NCBI RefSeq assembly: GCF_965223285.1
Contig: NZ_OZ244997.1
Span: forward strand, 4,588,001 to 4,652,000
DNA from: Leptofilum sp965223285
GTDB lineage: Bacteria; Chloroflexota; Anaerolineae; Promineifilales; Promineifilaceae
Direction: 5' to 3'
Length of the DNA stretch: 64,000 nt
The notes beneath the pieces were generated by a model, which did no database searches, was not told the DNA's origin, and saw only the letters and a list, made by a program, of their open reading frames with translations. Positions 54,832 through 63,052 of the stretch are shown here, in pieces; within the stretch, counting starts at the first letter, position 1, and every line of letters begins with the position of its first letter. The position numbers were made by a program, and so were the translations under genes.

Positions 54832-55584
54832 ATGACAGATACATTTGTAATTGTACCCACGTACAACGAAGCAGATAATTTAGATGATCTTATCTCCCAA
54901 TTGCTGGCGTTGCCAGTAGCCATTGGTGTGATTGTGGTAGACGACAACTCACCTGATGGTACTGGCAAGCTGGCGGATGAATGGGCTGCGAAGCAACCAA
55001 GGCGGGTGCATGTGGTCCATCGTCCTGGCAAGATGGGTTTAGGTACAGCCTATCTGGCAGGCTTCAAAAAAGGGTTGGGTATTGGGGCTAAGCGCATCAT
55101 GACGATGGATGCTGATTTTTCCCACAATCCGCGCTACATTCCAGCTATGATTGAATTAAGCAAGGAGAAGCACGTGGTTATCGGTTCCCGCTACGTGGCT
55201 GGTGGTGGGCAGCGCAACTGCACCTGGAAGCGCGTGATGTTAAGCAAAGGGGCAAATTTTGTGGCCCGCTCACTTTTAAGCCTGCAAGCACGGGATGCCA
55301 CGGCCGGTTTTCGCTTGTACCAGCGTGAAGTGTTGGAATCTATTCCGCTAGATCGTATTTTTTCCAGCGGCTACTCTTTTTTGGTGGAGATGCTTTTTTT
55401 GTGCCAGCGACGCGGTTGGCAAATTGGGGAAGTTCCCATCATTTTTGAAGATCGTCGCAAAGGCACCACAAAAATCTCACGCAATGAAGTAATTAAAGCG
55501 CAATACACGCTGCTGCGGCTGGCGTTTCGGCGGTTGCGGGGTGGCGAGCCAAGACGACCAGAAGTGCCTATCTCCTCATCATGA
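54832..55584 (+). CDS. Polyprenol monophosphomannose synthase-like glycosyltransferase 2 (DPM1 type)
   Basis: 250 residues from ATG at 54832 (ATG at 54820 is possible). GT2 motifs 'FVIVPTYNEADNLDDLISQL', 'IVVDDNSPDGTG', 'RIMTMDADFSHNPRYIP', and the DPM-type 'YSFLVEMLFLCQRRGWQIGE' with 'RRKGTTKIS'. It has no membrane span, so it resembles soluble Dpm1. It would load mannose (or another hexose) from GDP/UDP donor onto polyprenyl phosphate. Five multi-spanning GT39-like genes downstream could use that product. Its stop overlaps the next ATG (ATGA at 55581). Confidence 0.9.
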   Translation: MTDTFVIVPTYNEADNLDDLISQLLALPVAIGVIVVDDNSPDGTGKLADEWAAKQPRRVHVVHRPGKMGLGTAYLAGFKKGLGIGAKRIMTMDADFSHNPRYIPAMIELSKEKHVVIGSRYVAGGGQRNCTWKRVMLSKGANFVARSLLSLQARDATAGFRLYQREVLESIPLDRIFSSGYSFLVEMLFLCQRRGWQIGEVPIIFEDRRKGTTKISRNEVIKAQYTLLRLAFRRLRGGEPRRPEVPISSS

Positions 55585-56489
55585 TTAATGTTCAATGCAA
55601 TTTATGCGGCGCGGATGATTTTGAAATTCGTTTTCCCGCAACGATTCAGCCGCAAGAAAAAATAGAGGTCGATGCGTTTTCCTGCACCAATCCAGGGTAT
55701 GGGCATCATGCCCAAATTGTGCAGTGCCGCCAATGTGGGCATGTGTATGCCAACCCTCGCTGGGATGGTGCGGAGATTCTGGAAGCATATACGGCCGTTA
55801 CCGATGAAACCTACGTGCAAGAGCGGGCTGGGCGTGAACTCACCTTCCAAAAACATTTACGCGCCATGGAGAAGCGGGTGGGGCAGGCCAACGGCCGTTC
55901 CCTGCTGGACGTAGGTGCGTACATTGGCGTGTTTGTAGAGACGGCCCGTGAGGCAGGCTGGCAAGCGTGCGGCGTCGAGCCATCTGAGTGGGCCGCCAGC
56001 GTGGCCCAAAAACAGGGGCTTAACGTGGTTCACGGCACCCAAAACGCCCCCGCGCTGCGCGGCGAGCAGTTCGACGTGGTGACGATGTGGGACGTAATTG
56101 AGCACGTCGCTGACCCGCTGGGTGAGATTGGCAAAGCGTATAACTTGCTCAAGCCGGGCGGCTGGGTGGTCATTCATACCATGGACATCAGTAGCCTGAT
56201 GGCCAAGCTGATGGGGCCGCGCTGGCCCTGGCTCATGGATATGCACATCCACTACTTTAGCCAAAAAACATTGCGCCAAATGCTAGAGAAAAATGGGTTC
56301 GAGGTGGTTTGGTCTGGTGCGGAAGGGCGGTATCTGCGGCTAAACTACTTTGTTTCGCGGATTGAGGCGTTGAATCGGCCGTTGGGTCGCCTGGCCAACT
56401 GGGTGGTGAACGGCTTGCGGTTGGGGCATATGGCCATCCCCCTCAATTTTGGCGATTTATTTACCGTGTATGCGAGACGGCCAAATTAA
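55581..56489 (+). CDS. SAM-dependent methyltransferase with N-terminal zinc ribbon
   Basis: 302 residues. The ATG overlaps the GT2 stop codon, so translation is coupled. The N-terminus has Cys pairs ('VQCNLCGADD' and 'IVQCRQCGHVYANPRWDG') for a zinc ribbon, followed by a class I methyltransferase of the Methyltransf_23 type: 'SLLDVGAYIGVFVETAREAG', 'FDVVTMWDVIEHVADP', 'LKPGGWVVIHTMD' and 'HIHYFSQKTLRQMLEKNGFE'. Enzymes like this often modify sugars or lipids in surface polysaccharide clusters. The substrate is unknown. Confidence 0.88.
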   Translation: MINVQCNLCGADDFEIRFPATIQPQEKIEVDAFSCTNPGYGHHAQIVQCRQCGHVYANPRWDGAEILEAYTAVTDETYVQERAGRELTFQKHLRAMEKRVGQANGRSLLDVGAYIGVFVETAREAGWQACGVEPSEWAASVAQKQGLNVVHGTQNAPALRGEQFDVVTMWDVIEHVADPLGEIGKAYNLLKPGGWVVIHTMDISSLMAKLMGPRWPWLMDMHIHYFSQKTLRQMLEKNGFEVVWSGAEGRYLRLNYFVSRIEALNRPLGRLANWVVNGLRLGHMAIPLNFGDLFTVYARRPN

Positions 56490-56491
56490 TT

Positions 56492-56594
56492 GTGAATAGT
56501 GAATTGTGAACGGTTAATTGTTAATGCGACCGTTCACCAAGCATTCGCAAAATGCAGTTACCCATTCACCAGGCGTTCGTAGAACGCAGTCACC
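56492..56594. repeat. Heptad run GTGAATN plus two tandem mini-hairpins
   Basis: GTGAATA, GTGAATT, GTGAACG, GTTAATT, GTTAATG at 56492-56526 in 7-nt steps. Then two related 31-base units: the first has stem GCATT-CGCAA-AATGC (56541-56555), the second GCGTT-CGTAG-AACGC (56573-56587). The A-T to G-C change is compensated on both sides of the stem. Confidence 0.7.
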
Positions 56595-56654
56595 TTGTTA
56601 CAAAAATCGCTGCGTAATTTCTGCCGACAGAGTTTACTAGTACCGTGTTTCTTT

Positions 56655-58229
56655 GTGACGAAAATCTCTTTTTTGACCAGTAAACGATTGTTTGTGGCTC
56701 TCTTTGCCATTGCCCTCTTCACGATGGCGGTGCGCGAGACGCTGGACCCAGATATGTGGTGGCATTTACGGACGGGGGAATATATTCTGCAAAATGGTAT
56801 TCCAGTGCAGGATGTATTCACCTTTACCGTGCCGCAAAACGCATGGGTAACACATGAATGGCTCTCCCAGTTGATTATGTGGCTGGTCTATTTGGCGGGC
56901 GGCTTGCCGGGGCTTATTCTCTTTTTTGCGGCGCTCATTGCTTTAACGTATTGGCTGCTTTATTTGGCGTGTGTGGGACGGCCGTATCTAGCCGCATTCG
57001 TCGTTTTGTTGGCTGCCATCACTTCTGCCATCGTCTGGGGGGTGCGTCCGCAGATATTTAACTTGTTGCTAACGGCCGTCTTCGTCCTCATTTTGGAGCG
57101 GGTAAAAGATGGCAGGTGGGGGGTGCGGGCATTGTGGTGGCTGCCGCTGCTGACGCTGATTTGGGCCAACTTGCACAGTGGCTACCTGCTCGGCGTGGTT
57201 TTGCTGGGCACTTACGCGGTGGGGGATGCGGCGCAGCGTTGGCTCATCGCCAAACCAACTGAGCGCACTTTACCGTTGGCCATAATCTTCCAGCTTTTTA
57301 GCGTGACGGTTGTCAGCTTTTTGGCGGCGGCGGCGAACCCCAGCGGCGTTGAGCTGTGGATTTACCCCTTCCTCACCCTGGGCAGCGGTGCAATGCAGGC
57401 GTACATTCAGGAATGGCTCTCCCCCGACTTTCATCAAACCTACTTTTGGCCCTTCGCTGGGATGTTGGCACTGGGGGTGCTGGGCTGGATTTTCAACAAA
57501 ACTATTCCCCAAAACGATTTCGCTGCGGCCGCATCTCAGTCCCGAAGGGCTGCTCTCCTGACCGCGCCGCCAAGTGGCACGGCGAGGACGCCGGCCACAG
57601 CGCAAGCCAAAGTGACCATCACTGACCTGCTGCTTTTGTTGGGTACAGGTGCAGCCGGCTTGGTGTCGGCACGGCACATTCCGCTGTTTACCATCGTGGC
57701 TACACCCATCATTGTGCGCCATTGGCAGGATGTGATTGCCAGTAGCCGGTTTGCCTCCGTTTTCCAAGAATCAAAGCCGGAACAGGCCGTTAAACCATTG
57801 TTTGCCGTTTTGAATTGGGTGATTTTGTTGGTGGCGGTGGGAACGGCCGTTCTCTACACCTTCTCTAAAATCGACAACAATGAAACCGCGATTGCCGCCC
57901 GTTATCCGGTGGCGGCGGTCGATTATTTAGAAGCGTCCGGGCTGGACGCGGCGCGTGGCTACAACAGCTACAACTGGGGCGGCTACCTCATTTGGCGGGG
58001 CGTGCCTGTTTTTGTAGACGGCCGTGCCGACGTGTACGGCGATCCGTTTTTGCTGTTTTACCGCGAGACGTTTGAGGTAAAGTCCACCTGGCAAGAGCCG
58101 CTGGACGAATACGATGTGGATTATGTGTTGATGGAGCGGGGGACGCCATTAACGGCCGTTCTCACCGCCAGCCCAGAATGGATGCAGGTTTATGAAGATG
58201 ATATTGCTGAGATATTTATTCGTGAATGA
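56655..58229 (+). CDS. Multi-spanning membrane protein (GT39/ArnT-like), paralogue 1
   Basis: 524 residues from a GTG at 56655; no clear ribosome site, so the start may be further upstream (TTG at 56595). After the first span comes 'ETLDPDMWWHLRTGEYILQN', with acidic residues where the GT39 superfamily has its catalytic Asp, and 'WVTHEWLSQLIMWLVY'. About ten spans, then an external C-terminal part 'YNSYNWGGYLIWRGVPVFVD' and 'GRADVYGDPFLLFY'. It is clearly a paralogue of the next gene, so a tandem duplication is likely. The donor and acceptor are unknown; membership in a glycosyltransferase superfamily is inferred. Confidence 0.78.
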   Translation: MTKISFLTSKRLFVALFAIALFTMAVRETLDPDMWWHLRTGEYILQNGIPVQDVFTFTVPQNAWVTHEWLSQLIMWLVYLAGGLPGLILFFAALIALTYWLLYLACVGRPYLAAFVVLLAAITSAIVWGVRPQIFNLLLTAVFVLILERVKDGRWGVRALWWLPLLTLIWANLHSGYLLGVVLLGTYAVGDAAQRWLIAKPTERTLPLAIIFQLFSVTVVSFLAAAANPSGVELWIYPFLTLGSGAMQAYIQEWLSPDFHQTYFWPFAGMLALGVLGWIFNKTIPQNDFAAAASQSRRAALLTAPPSGTARTPATAQAKVTITDLLLLLGTGAAGLVSARHIPLFTIVATPIIVRHWQDVIASSRFASVFQESKPEQAVKPLFAVLNWVILLVAVGTAVLYTFSKIDNNETAIAARYPVAAVDYLEASGLDAARGYNSYNWGGYLIWRGVPVFVDGRADVYGDPFLLFYRETFEVKSTWQEPLDEYDVDYVLMERGTPLTAVLTASPEWMQVYEDDIAEIFIRE

Positions 58230-58232
58230 GAT

Positions 58233-58317
58233 GGTTGTAGGTTGTAGGTTGCAGGTTGCAAGTGATCTCATACAAACCGTACCTGCTACTTGCCACCAAT
58301 CACTTGCCACCAATTTG
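58233..58317. repeat. Heptanucleotide hairpin repeat, GGTTGTA family
   Basis: Forward GGTTGTA, GGTTGTA, GGTTGCA, GGTTGCA (58233-58260), spacer, reverse ACCTGCT, ACTTGCC, ACCAATC, ACTTGCC, ACCAATT (58281-58315). It fills the gap between the two paralogues, begins 4 bases after the stop of the first and ends 3 bases before the ATG of the second. Confidence 0.8.
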
Positions 58318-58319
58318 CT

Positions 58320-59780
58320 ATGTTAACCACCCGACGCCTTTTCACTTACCTGCTTGCCATCGCCCTGTTTGTTATGTCTGTGCGGGAGACGCTGGACCCG
58401 GACATGTGGTGGCATTTGCGCACGGGCGAAGCGATTTGGCAGATGCAGACCATTCCCCAGTTTGATTTGTTTAGCTATACCGTGCCGCAAAACGTGTGGA
58501 TTGTGCAGCAATGGCTCACTGATCTGGGCATGTGGCTGGTTTATGAGCTGGCGGGACTGGCCGGGCTAAGCCTGCTGTTTGCTGCGATTGTGGCCGTGGC
58601 CTTTATGCTGGTGTATGCGCGTTGTGCCGGACGGCCGTATCTGGCTGCCTTGATTACGCTGGTTGCTTACTTTACCGCTGCTTTGCCGCTGGGCGTCCGC
58701 CCGCAGATGATCAACATTCTCTTCTTAGCTTTATTTGTTTACGTAGTGGATGGCGTGCGGCAATCAGGCTGGCGTAGCTGGACTTTGTGGCTTTTGCCGT
58801 TGGTGACGGCACTCTGGGCCAACATGCACTCTGGCTACCTCACCGGCGTGGCACTGCTCGGCGCATACGTTGTTGGTGAAGCATTTCAACGCCGCCTGGC
58901 CCAGCCAGATGAGACGACGCTCACATGGTCTCAGATAGGCCAACTGGCCGGTGTAACGGTATTCTCTCTACTTGCCGCTCTTGTAAATCCGCGTGGGATT
59001 GATTTGGTGCTGTTCCCACTGGGAACCCTGGGCAGCGACGTGATTCAAAGCAACATCGTGGAATGGTATTCGCCCGATTTTCATCTGGTTTACTTCTGGT
59101 TTTTTGGCTTGATGATGGCCTTGGGCGTGGTGAGTATGGTGTATTCCCGACGGCCGGTAACCTGGACGGATTTGCTGCTGTTTGGCGGGCCAGCCGCAGG
59201 TGGCTTGCTTTCGGCGCGGCACATTCCGCTGTTTGCTGTGGCCGCTGCGCCGATAATCGCCCGGCATTTGCTTAGCGTCCTCAGCGAGACACGACTTTAC
59301 CCATTGGCCAGTGGCACATCTAAACAAACTGCGCCGACGCGCTTCTTGCAGATGCTCAATGGCTTGGTGCTGTTGCTCATGCTGCTGGTTGGGGCCATCT
59401 GGCTGCAAACGCGGCTGGCGGGCAATGAAGCGGCTTTAGAGCGCACTTTCCCCGTAGCGGCGGTGGATTTTATTGAGGAAGCGGGATTGGCAGACGGCCG
59501 TATCTATAACACGTACGAGTGGGGTGGCTACCTGATTTGGCGGCGCATTCCCGTGTTTATAGACGGCCGTACCGAACTCTACGGCAACGAATTCTTCAGC
59601 TATTATTTGCAAACCACCCGCGTGCGTGAAAATTGGCAGCAGCCGCTGGATGAAATGGCGGTCGATCTGGTGCTGCTGCGGCGTAGTTCGGCGTTGGCCA
59701 CGGTGCTGCAAGTAAGCACCGATTGGCAGGAAGTTTATAGCGATCATTTAGCTCGCGTGTTTATACGACATAATGAATAG
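58320..59780 (+). CDS. Multi-spanning membrane protein (GT39/ArnT-like), paralogue 2
   Basis: 486 residues from ATG at 58320. It shares with paralogue 1 the stretches 'RETLDPDMWWHLRTGE', 'VPQNVW', 'WANMHSGYLTGVALLG' (compare WANLHSGYLLGVVLLG) and 'WGGYLIWRRIPVFIDGRTEL'. The order of spans is the same. The C-terminal part 'QPLDEMAVDLVLLRRSSALA' is also shared. The start codon directly follows a hairpin repeat, with no clear Shine-Dalgarno site. Function inferred only at superfamily level. Confidence 0.78.
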   Translation: MLTTRRLFTYLLAIALFVMSVRETLDPDMWWHLRTGEAIWQMQTIPQFDLFSYTVPQNVWIVQQWLTDLGMWLVYELAGLAGLSLLFAAIVAVAFMLVYARCAGRPYLAALITLVAYFTAALPLGVRPQMINILFLALFVYVVDGVRQSGWRSWTLWLLPLVTALWANMHSGYLTGVALLGAYVVGEAFQRRLAQPDETTLTWSQIGQLAGVTVFSLLAALVNPRGIDLVLFPLGTLGSDVIQSNIVEWYSPDFHLVYFWFFGLMMALGVVSMVYSRRPVTWTDLLLFGGPAAGGLLSARHIPLFAVAAAPIIARHLLSVLSETRLYPLASGTSKQTAPTRFLQMLNGLVLLLMLLVGAIWLQTRLAGNEAALERTFPVAAVDFIEEAGLADGRIYNTYEWGGYLIWRRIPVFIDGRTELYGNEFFSYYLQTTRVRENWQQPLDEMAVDLVLLRRSSALATVLQVSTDWQEVYSDHLARVFIRHNE

Positions 59781-59784
59781 AGTT

Positions 59785-59880
59785 TTTACGCAAAGAACGC
59801 AAAGACTTGGAAGACGCAAAGGATTTTTCATAAATAATTTCTTTGCCTCTTGTTTGTCTTTGCACCTTTGCGTCAAGAAA
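59785..59880. repeat. Inverted repeat with ACGCAAAGA units
   Basis: Direct 9-nt-like units (ACGCAAAGA, ACGCAAAGA, ACGCAAAGG) at 59791-59822, then the inverted group CTTTGCC, CTTTGCACC, TTTGCGTC at 59842-59875. A related but shorter copy lies at 11606-11660. It bridges two membrane-protein genes. Confidence 0.65.
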
Positions 59881-59892
59881 TAGTCCATACAA

Positions 59893-61482
59893 ATGACATC
59901 AGCTTTATCATCATCATCTGCTGACTGGCGGCGTACCGATTGGCTGTGGCTGGCCCTGATTGGGCTGCTGTTTCAGGCAATCTGGGCGGTGCAAATGCCC
60001 ACGCCGACGTATATGGACGCTTACTATTACAGTAGCAACGGCCAGCGGCTAGCGGCTGGTGAAGGGTTCACGGAGCTAGTCATCTGGCAATATTTAGATG
60101 ATCCGTCAGGTCTGCCCGCGCCTAGCCATAGCTACTGGATGCCGTTGACGTCTATCCTGGCGGCGGCGGGTTATAGTCTGAAGGATGGCTTTTGGGCGGC
60201 ACAGCTACCATTTTGGCTGCTGGCGGGCTTGCTACCGTTGTTGGCTTACTGGATTAGCTTACAATTTTTCAGTGAGCGGTGGCAGGTGTGGACGGCCGTA
60301 CTCCTCACCACTTCCGGCGGGTTTTACACCCGCTTCCTCAACCAGCCTTCTACCTTTGTGCCTTTTGCCTGGGCGGGCGGACTTTGCTTACTCTTTCTTG
60401 CCTTTACTCAGCAGCGTCCTGCTAAAAAATGGTGGCTTCTGGCGGGAATCACGGCAGGGTTGGCGCATTTAACGCGGGCAGATGGGGCGTTGCTGTTGGT
60501 GGTTGGTGGGTTGATTTGGCTTTGGGGGATTAGAGATTGGAGATTGGAGATTGAAAAGCGACCCTTAATCTCTAATCTCCAATCTCCAATTCTTCTTCTA
60601 TTTGGCTACCTGTTGGTGATGACGCCCTGGTTTATCCGCAACTGGCGCGTTTTTGGACGGCCGTTACCCACCAGCGGCACCCAAACCGTTTTCCTAACCA
60701 CATATGATGATCTGTTTGCGTACGGCCGTTCCTTCGACCTAGCCCACTTTCTGGATTGGGGCTGGGGGAACATTTTGCAATCCAAACTGAATGGCCTGCT
60801 GCTGGCTGGCGGAACGTTTGTGGCGGTTTGCGGACTCGTCTTTTTAACGCCGCTGATTGTGTGGGGCTGGCTGAAATGGTGGCGGGATGAGGGGAAGCGA
60901 TCTTATTTGCGCCCGATGAGTTGGTATGCGCTACTGCTTTTTGTCGCCATGAGCCTTGTTTTTACGCTGCCGGGAGGGCGCGGTGGTTTGCTACATTCCT
61001 CCGTGGCACTGTGGCCGTGGCTGATGGTGCTGGCAACGGCTGGGCTGGGTTACGCAGTGGATTGGATGGCAACCAAGCTACCCCATTGGGAACCGCAAAC
61101 CGCCAAACCTCGCTTTGCCATGCTGTTTATCATCGTGGCCTTTGCCATCAGTGCTGTCCTGTTTTATGCACGGGCAGACAGCACGCTGGAAGCTGAAGTT
61201 TATGTTGAAGTAGGGGAGATGCTGCCGGAAACGGCCATCGTCATGGCTGGCAATGCACCGGGGGTCTATTTCCATACAGGCTTGCCCGCGCTCAGTATCC
61301 CCAACGAACCAATTCCCGTTTTGCAAGCGGCGGCGGCGCGGTACGGCGTCACCCACCTGCTGCTAGATGCCAATCACCCCCAGCCGCTCAATGAGCTGTA
61401 TGCAAAACCTATAAACCAGCCTGGGTTCAATCTTTTATTTGCCCGTGATGGCTATCAACTGTACGAGTTGGCCAATGAATAG
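59893..61482 (+). CDS. GT39-like multi-spanning membrane protein with in-frame hairpin repeat
   Basis: 529 residues. After the first span, 'PTPTYMDAYYYSSNGQRLAA' is the acidic external loop expected for PMT/ArnT-like glycosyltransferases, and about eleven spans follow. A GGAGATT hairpin repeat is translated as 'WGIRDWRLEIEKRPLISNLQ' (about residues 211-230) in a loop between spans. The C-terminal 100 residues are soluble ('ALSIPNEPIPVLQAAAARYG', with 'VTHLLLDANHP'). The stop TAG overlaps the next gene start and a repeat. Donor and acceptor unknown. Confidence 0.78.
   Translation: MTSALSSSSADWRRTDWLWLALIGLLFQAIWAVQMPTPTYMDAYYYSSNGQRLAAGEGFTELVIWQYLDDPSGLPAPSHSYWMPLTSILAAAGYSLKDGFWAAQLPFWLLAGLLPLLAYWISLQFFSERWQVWTAVLLTTSGGFYTRFLNQPSTFVPFAWAGGLCLLFLAFTQQRPAKKWWLLAGITAGLAHLTRADGALLLVVGGLIWLWGIRDWRLEIEKRPLISNLQSPILLLFGYLLVMTPWFIRNWRVFGRPLPTSGTQTVFLTTYDDLFAYGRSFDLAHFLDWGWGNILQSKLNGLLLAGGTFVAVCGLVFLTPLIVWGWLKWWRDEGKRSYLRPMSWYALLLFVAMSLVFTLPGGRGGLLHSSVALWPWLMVLATAGLGYAVDWMATKLPHWEPQTAKPRFAMLFIIVAFAISAVLFYARADSTLEAEVYVEVGEMLPETAIVMAGNAPGVYFHTGLPALSIPNEPIPVLQAAAARYGVTHLLLDANHPQPLNELYAKPINQPGFNLLFARDGYQLYELANE
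60525..60592. repeat. Heptanucleotide hairpin repeat (GGAGATT family) in coding region
   Basis: Forward units (GGGGATT, AGAGATT, GGAGATT, GGAGATT) to about 60553, spacer GAAAAGCGACCCTT, reverse AATCTCT, AATCTCC, AATCTCC to 60588. Entirely in frame in the host gene. Confidence 0.85.
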
Positions 61483-63043
61483 TCTCCAATCTCCAATCTC
61501 TAATCTCCTAAAAAAACAGTGGCTTTGGCTGTTAGGCATACTCCTCATTGCCATTTTCCTGCGCATTCCCGCTCTGGAAATGCTCATTGACAATGATGGC
61601 GGGGCGCGCGCTTACCATGCCCGGCTCATTTTGGCGGGTGAACCGCTGTACGGCACACATCACACGGGGCATCATCTGCCCGCCATTTACTACACCTACG
61701 CCACGGCAATGGCTCTCTTTGGCGACAGTGCCTGGGCAATCCAATTTTTCCTGCTGCTGTGGACCCTGCCTACGGTTTACTTTTTGTACAAACTGGCGTT
61801 TGAGCTGACCGATGATTGGGGAACGGCCGTACTTACCGCTCTGTTCTACGCGATTCTTAGCGCCCATTTGCAGCTGTGGGGCCAAACGGCCGAAACGGAG
61901 CTATTTGCCAATTTGTTTAGGATTACGGCCGTTTGGCTGTTGGTCGTGCTGCTAAAGCGGCAAAAACCAGCCTGGCAATTTGTGGGGGTAGGCTTGCTGG
62001 CGGCCGCGGCGTTTCTTTACAAAGCAGTTTACCTCTCCCCAGTGGCACTCTGTACTGTTGCATTGCTGCTTAGCTGGTGGCAAACGCGGCGTCAGCCGAG
62101 TGCCGGGCGTCTCTTTTGGCAGCGGGCTGTGTGGAGTGGTGCGGGCTTTGTGGGAGGCGTAACGGCCGTTGCTACCTACTTTGCTGTGCAGAGCCTTCTG
62201 CCCCGGCTGTGGCAAGTGTTTACGCTGGTGGGTGCCTACAGTGACCGTTCCTCTGGCCTGAATGAAGAAGTAGTAACGGGCGCGATGCGCATTTTACTTT
62301 ATCCGCTGCTGCCGCTGTGGGGCTTGGCGGTGAACAATGCGGTGTTGCTGTTGTTTAGCCTGGCTGGATTTTTGTTGCTGCTGCTGAAACGGCCGTGGCG
62401 GAAAGGGCTGCTGGTGCTGCTGCCAGTTTGGTATTTGCTTTCGTTTGTGGAGGCTGGACTGAAACTAGAGCTGTTTGCCCATTATTATTTGCTCATTGTG
62501 CCGGCACTTGCGCTTTTGGCAGCCTGGTTTTTACGAAAACTGTATCGAGATTTGGTGGGAGCGGGGAAGGTGCGGCTGGGAACGGCCGTTTTTACCATGC
62601 TGCTCTTTGTGGCAATTCTGGTGAGCCTGTTTGAAAACAGCAAATACGCTGCCAACTACCTTCGTTATCAGCGCGGTCAGCAAACCGTGGCACAATTTGT
62701 AGAGATGGGCTGGCCTGGCTTTGGTGAACGGTTGGTGCGAGCCGACGAGCTATCCACTTATGTCAAACATAACTCAGAGCCAGAAGACCACGTTTATTAT
62801 TGGTCGCAGGATGTGCAGCTTTACTATTTGGCAGAGCGACAAAGCCCTGTAGATATTATTTGGCCATATGATTTAGAGGCGGTACAAAATTTGGAGGCAC
62901 TTTTTACCCCCCAAACTCGCTTAGTCATCATCGACGAACGGCGGGAACCCGCACCGCCAGACTGGTTTATGGCAGAATTAAGCACTAAGTACCAACAAAT
63001 TGCCCACTTTGATGAGCAGCTAGTTTACGAGCGCGTGGAGTAA
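61475..63043 (+). CDS. GT39-like multi-spanning membrane protein, N-terminus encoded by a repeat
   Basis: 522 residues from ATG at 61475, which overlaps the stop of the preceding gene by 8 bases. The first residues, 'MNSLQSPISNLL', are translated from an AATCTCC heptad repeat. First span about 17-33, then 'IDNDGGARAYHARLILAGEP' as the acidic loop, about eleven spans and a soluble end. The lack of a Shine-Dalgarno site suggests start by translational coupling. Function inferred at superfamily level. Confidence 0.75.
   Translation: MNSLQSPISNLLKKQWLWLLGILLIAIFLRIPALEMLIDNDGGARAYHARLILAGEPLYGTHHTGHHLPAIYYTYATAMALFGDSAWAIQFFLLLWTLPTVYFLYKLAFELTDDWGTAVLTALFYAILSAHLQLWGQTAETELFANLFRITAVWLLVVLLKRQKPAWQFVGVGLLAAAAFLYKAVYLSPVALCTVALLLSWWQTRRQPSAGRLFWQRAVWSGAGFVGGVTAVATYFAVQSLLPRLWQVFTLVGAYSDRSSGLNEEVVTGAMRILLYPLLPLWGLAVNNAVLLLFSLAGFLLLLLKRPWRKGLLVLLPVWYLLSFVEAGLKLELFAHYYLLIVPALALLAAWFLRKLYRDLVGAGKVRLGTAVFTMLLFVAILVSLFENSKYAANYLRYQRGQQTVAQFVEMGWPGFGERLVRADELSTYVKHNSEPEDHVYYWSQDVQLYYLAERQSPVDIIWPYDLEAVQNLEALFTPQTRLVIIDERREPAPPDWFMAELSTKYQQIAHFDEQLVYERVE
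61481..61508. repeat. Heptanucleotide repeat AATCTCC spanning a stop/start junction
   Basis: Units AGTCTCC, AATCTCC, AATCTCT, AATCTCC. The first unit overlaps the TAG stop of the upstream gene, and the whole run is codons 3 to 12 of the downstream gene. Confidence 0.8.
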
Positions 63044-63052
63044 CGATTACAA

